Of a DNA stretch of 64,000 nucleotides, positions 7,458 through 14,445 are shown in pieces; position 1 is the stretch's first letter; every line of letters begins with the position of its first letter. The stretch comes from Natrinema salaciae. Lineage in GTDB: Archaea > Halobacteriota > Halobacteria > Halobacteriales > Natrialbaceae. Below the pieces are notes generated by a model, which was not told the DNA's origin, ran no database searches, and saw only the letters and a program-made list of their open reading frames with translations. The position numbers were made by a program, and so were the translations under genes. The DNA is taken from the NCBI RefSeq assembly GCF_900110865.1, contig NZ_FOFD01000010.1, positions 1 through 64,000 on the forward strand, written 5' to 3'.

Positions 7458-7786
7458 CGAGTTATATCTGTCGTGACTCTAACATCTGATAAACGTTTTC
7501 GTGTCGAATCTACGGCTGGGATCTCGGCGTACCCGAAACGTGATCGGCAACCAACCTGTACGGGTCCGTTTCAGCGCCGGATCGACGCACAACGCGTCCC
7601 TACCCGGCCGAACGCGGTTCGAGCGCTCGAACGGTCTCGACGGACGGAGCGGTGCTGAACGCGTCGCTCGGCGGCGGCTTCGATACGATTGCAGCCACGG
7701 GAACCCGAGTAGCAGCCGTCTGACAGGGGTAACCGGGTCGAAACAATGAGTCGGTGGACCGTCCGCTGCCAGTGAGACCGCTGAGG
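7458..7786. other. Divergent intergenic region without a gene
   Basis: This region separates the start of the S66 peptidase (leftward) from the ABC exporter operon (rightward). I see no convincing open frame. Only the weak TATA-like GTTTATCAG for the peptidase is noted. Confidence 0.5.
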
Positions 7787-8548
7787 ATGTTCAATCGATC
7801 ACTTCAGGATTCGCGATCGTCGGCGAGTGATAGCGAGGGCGAACGCGAGTCGACGGCGGCCGTTCGTCTCGAGGGCGTCAGCCACCAGTACGGGTCGACC
7901 GGTGGACGGTTCCGCTCGAGCGACGAGCGGGCGGTAACCGCGCTCCGCGACGTCTCACTCGAGGTGCCGGCGGAGACGGTCGTCGGGCTCGAGGGTCCCA
8001 GCGGGAGCGGGAAGTCGACGGTGCTCCACGCGGTCGCGGGACTCCTGGTCCCGACGGAGGGCCGCGTCGAGCTTCGCGATACCGACCTCGCGGCGCTGTC
8101 CGACGCGGAGCGAACGCGGGTGCGGCGACGCCACATCGGGATCGTGTTCCAGCGGTTCCATCTCTTGCCGTCGCTCTCCGCTCGCGCGAACGTCGCGTTG
8201 CCGCTCGTCCAGGCGGGCGTCCCTCGAGCCGATCGCCGGGAACGCGCGACCGCGCTGCTCGAGGCCGTCGGTCTCGGCGACCGCACGACGCACCTTCCCG
8301 GCGAACTCAGCGGCGGCGAGCGACAGCGCGTCGCGATCGCGCGGGCGCTGTCGACGGACCCGGACGTCGTCGTCGCCGACGAGCCGACGGGGGAGCTCGA
8401 CACGGCGACCGGGGCGGACGTCCTCGAGTTGTTGACCGACGTCGGCCGCGATCGGGCGGTGCTGGTGGCTTCCCACGACGAGGCCACGCTCGACGTCGCG
8501 GATCGGGTCGTCACACTGTGTGACGGACGGGTGGAGGATGTCCGATAG
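7787..8548 (+). CDS. ABC transporter ATP-binding protein, LolD/MacB type
   Basis: A 253-residue ATPase with Walker A GPSGSGKST (70-78), signature LSGGERQR, Walker B VVVADEPTGE and the downstream His switch (ASHDE). The Q-loop is VFQRFHLLPSLSA, typical of the MacB/LolD/FtsE branch. It energises the two FtsX-fold permeases that follow, and overlaps the first. ATG 7787 is chosen over GTG 7754 because the extra residues are not conserved-looking. Pairing with two different permeases resembles LolCDE-type complexes, which extract lipids or move peptides across or out of the membrane. The substrate cannot be told from sequence. Confidence 0.93.
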   Translation: MFNRSLQDSRSSASDSEGERESTAAVRLEGVSHQYGSTGGRFRSSDERAVTALRDVSLEVPAETVVGLEGPSGSGKSTVLHAVAGLLVPTEGRVELRDTDLAALSDAERTRVRRRHIGIVFQRFHLLPSLSARANVALPLVQAGVPRADRRERATALLEAVGLGDRTTHLPGELSGGERQRVAIARALSTDPDVVVADEPTGELDTATGADVLELLTDVGRDRAVLVASHDEATLDVADRVVTLCDGRVEDVR

Positions 8549-9821
8549 GCGCGACGGGGGGCCAGCGGATGGCGGTCCGCGGCGTCGGTCGCGATGGACC
8601 GGGATCGTCGGGCTGACGGCGGCCAGATGGTGGCAGCGAGCGACGCGAACGACGATGGGCCGAATCGCGTCGACCATCGCCGCCGTCGCGCTGACGATCG
8701 CGCTGCTGGTCGTCGTGACGGGCATCGCGATGGCGCTGGCCGACGGCGGTGCGACGAGCGAGGACGACGCCGCCGTCCGAATTACGCCCGAGGACAGCGG
8801 GACGCTGTCGTCGGTCGACGGCGTCGAGGGACCGCGGCTCGGCGCGACGAACGGGCGGGCCGCGTCGATCCGCTCGCAGGACGGCGTCGAGCACGCGTCA
8901 CCGGCGTTAGTCGAGACGGCGCGCCTCGAGTCGGCGGACGGGGAGCCGCGGACCGTCCGTCTCGTCGGCGTCGTCCCGGACGACGAGCCGCGGACCGTGG
9001 CGGGCCTGTCGACGGGGGAGCTCGACCCGGGCGATCGACACTACGCGAACGGCTCGTACGATGGGCCGCGCGAGGGGGAGATCGTTCTCTCGCGAACGAC
9101 GGCCGATCGGCTCGACGTCGGGGCGGGTGACGAGGTGACCGTCTCGATGCGGGGGCTCGAACGGACGAGCGGGGCCGGTCCCTCGGTGACGGTGGCGGCC
9201 GTCGCGGACGAGCGGGCGGCTGCCGGCGGTGCGCCGGTCGCACTCGTTCACCTGAGCGAGCTGCAGTCGCTCTCGGGTGCCGACGACGGCGAACTCGCCG
9301 ATCGGATACTGATCTGGGGCGACTCGACGGCGGCGCAGTCGGCCGCGACCGACGCGTACCCGACCGCAGCGGTCGAAGTCGCCGGTAGCACCGACCCGTC
9401 GGTGCTGTTCGAGGACGGCCTGGCGTTCGCGACGAGCGTGATCGCGCTGCTGGTCGGCGTGACGATCTGTGCGTCGTTCGTCGCGACGACCATGGGGATG
9501 ACCGTCGACGAGGACCGTCGCACCCTCGCCGTCCTCGAGTCGGTCGGCTTCCCTACCGCCAGCCGGCTCGCCGTCGTCGCGGTCTCGACCGGGATCACGA
9601 CCGTGGTCGGATCGATCGTCGGAACCGGTCTCGGGCTGGCGGGGATCGTCGCCGTCAACGCCGTGGCGGGGGCGACCGTCGCACCTGGCGCGGTCGCTCA
9701 CTTCCACCCGCTGTTCGTTCCGTACGCGATCGCGGTCGCCCTCCTCTCGGGACTGGTCGCCGTGCCGTACCCGCTGGCCGTCGCCGCGCGAACGTCCGTC
9801 CTCGAGGAGGTGGGTCGATGA
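8538..9821 (+). CDS. ABC transporter permease, FtsX/MacB fold (first of two)
   Basis: The 427-residue product has one N-terminal membrane span (about 38-60), a long extracellular domain (about 65-300) and three C-terminal spans in the FtsX pattern (FEDGLAFATSVIALLVGVTI and following). ATG 8538 overlaps the ATPase gene by 11 nt. The next permease starts inside its stop codon (ATGA), so all three are translationally coupled. The extracellular part is very acidic, as expected for a halophile surface domain. Confidence 0.9.
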   Translation: MSDRRDGGPADGGPRRRSRWTGIVGLTAARWWQRATRTTMGRIASTIAAVALTIALLVVVTGIAMALADGGATSEDDAAVRITPEDSGTLSSVDGVEGPRLGATNGRAASIRSQDGVEHASPALVETARLESADGEPRTVRLVGVVPDDEPRTVAGLSTGELDPGDRHYANGSYDGPREGEIVLSRTTADRLDVGAGDEVTVSMRGLERTSGAGPSVTVAAVADERAAAGGAPVALVHLSELQSLSGADDGELADRILIWGDSTAAQSAATDAYPTAAVEVAGSTDPSVLFEDGLAFATSVIALLVGVTICASFVATTMGMTVDEDRRTLAVLESVGFPTASRLAVVAVSTGITTVVGSIVGTGLGLAGIVAVNAVAGATVAPGAVAHFHPLFVPYAIAVALLSGLVAVPYPLAVAARTSVLEEVGR

Positions 9822-11050
9822 CGCTCGCGAAGGCGGTGGTCCGAACGCGCGCCGTGCTCGGACTGGCCGCCGCCCAACTGCGCCGGTCGCCCGGCCGGAG
9901 CGCGCTCACCGTGCTCGCGGTCACGCTCGCCGTGCTCTCGGTGACGGTGCTCGCGAGCCTCGGCGTCGGCGTCGTCGAGAAGGGCGAAGAGGGGCTGGAC
10001 AACGCCAACCGGGACATCTGGATCTCGAGCGATCCGGTCGACCCGGCCGCGAGCGGGACCGAAAACCCGATCGTCGGCGCTCACGGGATGGCGGCCGAGC
10101 TGACCGCGCGCGACGACGTACAGAGCGCCTCCCCGATCGCGATGTACGACGTCTATCTCGGCTCGAACGAGTCGGATCTGCAACGCCGGCCCGCGGTCGG
10201 CGTCCAGGAGACACACGACGGGTTCGATTTCCACGCGGGGCGCGGGTTCGAGGTCGACGAGGAGACCGCTACCAGCCCCCCTCCCGAGGAGCCGGAGGTC
10301 GGCGAGATCGTCCTCGATCCGCGCGTCGCCGACGAGCTGAACGTCTCGGTCGGCGACACGGTCCACGTCGGGACCAGCCGGCAGACGGCAGGGGAGTACG
10401 AGTTCACCGTCGTCGGGATCTCCGACTACTACTCGCAGTATCTGGGGTCGCCGGCGATGACGGTGCCGCTCGGCGATCTGCAGGCCGTCGCCGGGACGTC
10501 GGGGACCGACCGGGCGACGTTCGTCACCGCCGACGTGACCGACGACGCCGACCGGGCCGCCGTCGCGGACGATCTCGATCGGGAGTATCCAGAGTACGAC
10601 GTGCGGACCAGCGACGAACAGGTCTCCTCGATGATCGAAGAGCGGACGATCGTCCTGGCCAGCGGTGCGACGCTGGTCGGACTCGCCGTCGTCGGCGGCG
10701 TCGTCCTGACGGCGAACCTGTTCGCGCTCGTGGCCCACCAGCAGCGCGAACAGCTCGCTGCGCTCCGGGCGATCGGGCTCTCCCGTCGGCTCCTCGCCGG
10801 CACGATCGGTGCACAGGGGCTCGTCATCGGGCTGCTTGGCGGACTCGTCGGCATCGCGGCGACGCCGCTCGCCGTGATGGGGCTGAACCGGTTCTCGGCG
10901 TCGGTGCTCGGATTCGAACGGCTCCTCCGGACGACGACCGGGATCTACGCCGGCGGCTTCGCGCTCGCGCTCGTCGTCGGGACGCTCGTCGCGCTCGTGT
11001 CCGGCTGGCGAGCCGGCCGCTACGCCCGTATCGAACACCTCGAGGTCTGA
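9818..11050 (+). CDS. ABC transporter permease, FtsX/MacB fold (second of two)
   Basis: At 410 residues it has the same architecture as its neighbour: N-terminal span (ALTVLAVTLAVLSVTVLASL, about 28-48), a large extracellular domain, then three spans, the last with YAGGFALALVVGTLVALVSG. The RAGRYARIEHLEV end resembles the cytoplasmic C-terminus of MacB-type permeases. It overlaps the upstream gene by 4 nt. It is expected to form a heterodimeric channel with the first permease. Confidence 0.9.
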   Translation: MTLAKAVVRTRAVLGLAAAQLRRSPGRSALTVLAVTLAVLSVTVLASLGVGVVEKGEEGLDNANRDIWISSDPVDPAASGTENPIVGAHGMAAELTARDDVQSASPIAMYDVYLGSNESDLQRRPAVGVQETHDGFDFHAGRGFEVDEETATSPPPEEPEVGEIVLDPRVADELNVSVGDTVHVGTSRQTAGEYEFTVVGISDYYSQYLGSPAMTVPLGDLQAVAGTSGTDRATFVTADVTDDADRAAVADDLDREYPEYDVRTSDEQVSSMIEERTIVLASGATLVGLAVVGGVVLTANLFALVAHQQREQLAALRAIGLSRRLLAGTIGAQGLVIGLLGGLVGIAATPLAVMGLNRFSASVLGFERLLRTTTGIYAGGFALALVVGTLVALVSGWRAGRYARIEHLEV

Positions 11051-11139
11051 TCGCCGGGGGCCGACTCCGGTACGGTCGGCGGTCGGTGCCGGCTTTCGCA
11101 CCCCGAACCCACTTGCCGACCGCGTCCGTACGAATCGTG

Positions 11140-11799
11140 ATGCGATTTCGAACACCCGCTCGCGAGCGATCGACCGCCGCGTCCGAAACGGGACCGCCGG
11201 CCGACGCGTCGTCCGGGAGGCGTTTCGCCAAACACCTCCTCACTGCGGTCGGTCTGCTCGTGTTCACCTACGCCGTACTGCGAGTCTTCGGACCGCGGGA
11301 CGACGTGCCGGTCCAGTCCGTCGACGAGGTACGGGCCGACGTGGAAGACGTCGTTCCCGACGGCATTCAGAACCGAGCCGCGGACGCCGTTCCGGAGGAT
11401 GGCGCGATCGACACGATACGGAACCGGGCCGGTAGCACCGTTCCCGACGATATCACCACAATTTCCATCGAAGGCCCCAGAAGCGAGTCGTCCGAGGCGG
11501 ACACCGACGTCGAATCGTCCGCGGAGCCGGACGCGGACGAGAGCGAGAGCGAAGGCGACGAGCCGGAGGCGGGCACAGGCGGAACCGACGTAATCGACGA
11601 AACGGAAGCGAACGCCGACTACACCGACGACGACCGCTCCGCCGAGGAGATCGTCGAGCGAAGCGAAGCCGACGTTCAGGACGAACCGGCGGAGCCGGGT
11701 GAGATGACCGTCGACGAAGACGTCGCCGAGGACCTCGTCGACGCGGACGTCGACACCGACGCGGCGTCCGACGGCGAGAGCGACGACTCCGAGGAGTGA
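11140..11799 (+). CDS. Membrane-anchored, extremely acidic protein
   Basis: The 219-residue product has a single hydrophobic segment at about residues 31-48 (LLTAVGLLVFTYAVL), a middle part with repeated VPDGIQNRA/VPEDGAI/RNRAGSTVPD elements, and a C-terminal half that is almost wholly Asp/Glu/Ser. ATG 11140 is preferred; earlier in-frame codons (11086) lack coding character. The type occurs in many haloarchaea, but no function is known. It lies 90 nt after the exporter operon in the same direction and may be co-transcribed. The acidic tail is probably disordered. Confidence 0.75.
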   Translation: MRFRTPARERSTAASETGPPADASSGRRFAKHLLTAVGLLVFTYAVLRVFGPRDDVPVQSVDEVRADVEDVVPDGIQNRAADAVPEDGAIDTIRNRAGSTVPDDITTISIEGPRSESSEADTDVESSAEPDADESESEGDEPEAGTGGTDVIDETEANADYTDDDRSAEEIVERSEADVQDEPAEPGEMTVDEDVAEDLVDADVDTDAASDGESDDSEE

Positions 11800-11824
11800 G
11801 CCGATCGTCGGGACCGGGCTCGGA

Positions 11825-12592
11825 TTAGTCGTCGGTCACGAGGTCGAACTCGCCGGCGAACGAGCCGGGCGACTCGAGGACGACGGTCTCGCCGGCGGTC
11901 ATCGAGTCACCCGGCTCGACGGCGACGTCCTCGAGGTCGACCGCCGGCGGAAAGAGCAGATCGACGCGGCTGCCGAAGGCGATGTGGCCGATGCGCTCGC
12001 CGCGCTCGAGGTCGTCGCCCCGTTCGGCGTAGGGGTGGATGCGGCGGGCGAACGCGCCGGCGATCAGCGTCACCTCGGCGTCGGCGGCCGGCTCGTCGGA
12101 GCGATCGGTCGGGCTCTCGGCCGTGTCGCTTCCGTCACCGTCCGTTCCGACCGGTTCCTCGCCGGCGTCCGCGACGGTCGCCGTCCCGTCGTCGTCCGAC
12201 GGGAGAGTCGGCGAGTCGGTCTCGAGGCGGACGTGGACGCGCTCGTTCCGGTCGGATTCCTTGGAGAAGGCGGGTCGGTTCGCCCCGGAGACGTGTTCGA
12301 CGTCGGTGACGCGGCCGGCGAAGGGGGATCGAACGACGTGGACGTGCCAGACGTTCATGAAGATTCCCAGCCGGACTCGATCGCCTTCCTCGCGGAGCAC
12401 GGAGACGTTCCCGTCGGCCGGGGAGACGACGCCGGTCGGCGGCGGCGTCCGATCGGGATCGCGAAAGAACGCGAGCGTTCCCGCTCCGGCCGCGAGGGCG
12501 ACGAGGCTCGCCGTAACGCTGATGAGGAGTGCGAACGGGGCGGCGAGCAGCGGAAGGAGCGCGTACTTCCAGGCCCCCGGAGCGAAGTTCAT
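11825..12592 (-). CDS. asd: Phosphatidylserine (archaetidylserine) decarboxylase-like protein
   Basis: The 255-residue product belongs to the short PSD type. It has two N-terminal membrane spans (WKYALLPLLAAPFALLISV and AGAGTLAFFRDP), then SPADGNVSVL, the conserved MNVWHVHVVRSPFAGRV segment, and IAFGSRVDLLFP. The Gly-Ser in IAFGSR is the self-cleavage site that generates the pyruvoyl cofactor. It would decarboxylate the serine head group of archaeal lipids to ethanolamine. A run of about 45 acidic, low-complexity residues (near 145-190) splits the enzyme between HVRLET and AEVTLIAGAF; this is probably a surface loop. ATG 12592 begins MNFAPGAW; upstream codons to 12730 are not conserved-looking. 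Confidence 0.88.
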   Translation of the reverse strand: MNFAPGAWKYALLPLLAAPFALLISVTASLVALAAGAGTLAFFRDPDRTPPPTGVVSPADGNVSVLREEGDRVRLGIFMNVWHVHVVRSPFAGRVTDVEHVSGANRPAFSKESDRNERVHVRLETDSPTLPSDDDGTATVADAGEEPVGTDGDGSDTAESPTDRSDEPAADAEVTLIAGAFARRIHPYAERGDDLERGERIGHIAFGSRVDLLFPPAVDLEDVAVEPGDSMTAGETVVLESPGSFAGEFDLVTDD

Positions 12593-12908
12593 GGGCAGAA
12601 CGACGGGGCCGAATCCTATGGCCGTTACGGATCGAACGGTCGCGACCCGGGCGAGCGCGGATGCGTCGGGGAATATGCCGCACTTACGAAGCCGGATAGG
12701 AGTCGAATTCCGGTCCCAGCGGTCGCGCAATCGATCGCTCGGAGACGGAATGCGGCGTTCGATGGGGCGACGTCCCCGTCACGACGACGATCGTTTTCGC
12801 CGCGGATAGGCCGCCCGTATCGAGTTTTCCTGGCGCTACAGATCGAAAGATGTCATTGGTAACTGAGAATAACAATGGCTCTCGTTGTATCCCAAACGGC
12901 CGCCACTC
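12593..12908. other. Divergent intergenic region without a gene
   Basis: This region lies between the leftward lipid decarboxylase and the rightward deacetylase. No supported open frame, RNA or repeat was seen. Sequence just before 12909 (about 12850-12880) is AT-richer and probably holds the deacetylase promoter. Confidence 0.45.
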
Positions 12909-14144
12909 ATGAAGCGACGAACGTATCTCGGCGCGGCCGCGGCGGTCGCCCTCGCGGGCTGCTCGAGTACCGAAGAGGCGGAAGACGACAACGAGACGAA
13001 CGACGGCAGCGAAGACGAGGACGGCGACGGGACGCCGTCAGCGGCGGCGTCCGAACTCGAACCGTTCGACGACTTCGAAGATCTCGACGCCTGGGAGGCA
13101 CGGATCGGCGCTCTCTCGCCGGAGACGGACCGATCGTATACCGGGTCCCAGTCCGCCCGGCTCGAATCGGGTGCGGGAGACGACCAGGTGCGGCTCGTTC
13201 GGGAGCTATCGGAGCCGCGCGATCTCTCGGGCACGCGACCCGGACTCGCGGTGGCGACGGAGGAGGAGGCCGATTTCGTCGTTCAGTTGATCGACGAGGC
13301 CGGCGACCGGATCGATTTTCGCCAGCGGGTCCACGCCGGAGCGCCGCTCGTCCAGTGTAATTTTGGCGTCGCCAGTCTCGACGGCGACCCCGACCTCAGT
13401 GCGGTCAACGAAATCCACCTCATCCGCTGGACGGGCGACGACGACAAAGGGTCGGTGTGGGTCGACGATCTTCGATTCGCCTCCGCGCCGGACGTCGGGA
13501 AGGTGTTGCTCCAGTTCGACGGCGGATACGAGACGGACTACACGCGCGCACTGCCGATCCTCGAGGAACACGACTATCCCGCGACGTCGTTCCTCGCGAC
13601 GGACCTGATTCGCGAGGACGACGGCGACGAGGGCGACCACCTCGTCCGCGACCAGGTGACTGAACTGGCCGACGCCGGCTGGACGATCGGCAGCCACTCG
13701 GCCCACGGGGCGGACTTGACCAACCTGTCGGCGGGCCGCGATCCCGAGTCCGAGATCAGCGACGCGAGAGCGTGGCTCGAGGACAACGGGTTCGAATCGG
13801 GTGCCCGGTACTTCTCCTACCCGCTCAACCGGTACGACGGGGCATCCCTCGAGCAGGCCGCAGCGAACCACGACCTCGCGTTCGCCGGCCGCTACCCGTC
13901 TCAGGGAATCGCGATGAATCCCCACCTCTGTTCGCGCGTCACCAGTCCCGGCGCCGGCGAGGCGCGTTCGGTGCTCGACCTCACCGCCGAGATGGGCGGC
14001 ATCACGGCGCTCGCCTTCGGCGAACTCGACGACGACTCCGAGGGGACCCTCGAGGAGGCGGTCGGCCACCTCGGCGAGCTCGAGTCCGCCGGCGAACTCG
14101 AGGTGATCACGCCAGCGGATCTCGACGAATCGTTCGTCTACTGA
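12909..14144 (+). CDS. Secreted lipoprotein with NodB-like polysaccharide deacetylase domain
   Basis: The 411-residue product begins MKRRTYLGAAAAVALAGC: a twin-Arg signal with a lipobox, so Cys18 is the predicted lipid anchor. An acidic linker follows, then a beta-rich domain (about 50-190), then the NodB domain. NodB motif 1 is VLLQFDGGYETD (near 197), a variant of the usual TFDDG; motif 2 SHSAHG (near 261) supplies the metal His pair; SYPLNRYD is motif 3-like. It would remove acetyl groups from extracellular polysaccharide or glycan at the cell surface. Start ATG 12909 is fixed by the signal peptide. The Asp-to-Gly change in motif 1 makes activity uncertain. Confidence 0.85.
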   Translation: MKRRTYLGAAAAVALAGCSSTEEAEDDNETNDGSEDEDGDGTPSAAASELEPFDDFEDLDAWEARIGALSPETDRSYTGSQSARLESGAGDDQVRLVRELSEPRDLSGTRPGLAVATEEEADFVVQLIDEAGDRIDFRQRVHAGAPLVQCNFGVASLDGDPDLSAVNEIHLIRWTGDDDKGSVWVDDLRFASAPDVGKVLLQFDGGYETDYTRALPILEEHDYPATSFLATDLIREDDGDEGDHLVRDQVTELADAGWTIGSHSAHGADLTNLSAGRDPESEISDARAWLEDNGFESGARYFSYPLNRYDGASLEQAAANHDLAFAGRYPSQGIAMNPHLCSRVTSPGAGEARSVLDLTAEMGGITALAFGELDDDSEGTLEEAVGHLGELESAGELEVITPADLDESFVY

Positions 14145-14180
14145 CCGACGGTCTCGTCCACCGCTCGAGCAGTCGGTCCG

Positions 14181-14445
14181 CTACTGCGAGCCGTCGGCCG
14201 GGACCGCGACGGTGACCGTCGACCCCTCCCCGGGTGCGGGGTCGACCCAGATCCGGCCGCCGTGGCGCTCGACGATGCGGCGGCAGAGCGCGAGGCCGAT
14301 CCCCGTGCCGTCGTCCTCTTCGCGGCTGTGCAGGCGGCGGAACACGCCGAATATCCGATTGGCGTCGTCGGGATCGACGCCGATCCCGTCGTCCCGGACC
14401 GAAATCGCCCACAGCCCGTTCGTCCGCTCGGCCCCGTCCGCTCGA
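14181..14445 (-). pseudogene. C-terminal scar of a histidine kinase (HATPase_c end)
   Basis: On the minus strand, directly after the helicase stop, one frame reads LWAISVRDDGIGVDPDDANR, then IFGVFRRLHSREEDDGTGIGLALCRRI, then WVDPAPGEGSTVTV, ending at TAG 14181-14183. This is the G1-box (DDGIGV), the FRRLH F-box and the G2-box (GTGIGLAL) of a sensor kinase ATPase domain. The dimerisation helix, N-box and all sensors are missing, and no start codon precedes the fragment. It is a truncated remnant, probably left when DNA containing the helicase end replaced the rest of the gene. Confidence 0.8.

Noticed and set aside
9698-11155. 485-codon minus-strand frame opposite the second permease
   Set aside because: Shadow of the FtsX-type permease; no motifs, and GC-rich antisense composition.
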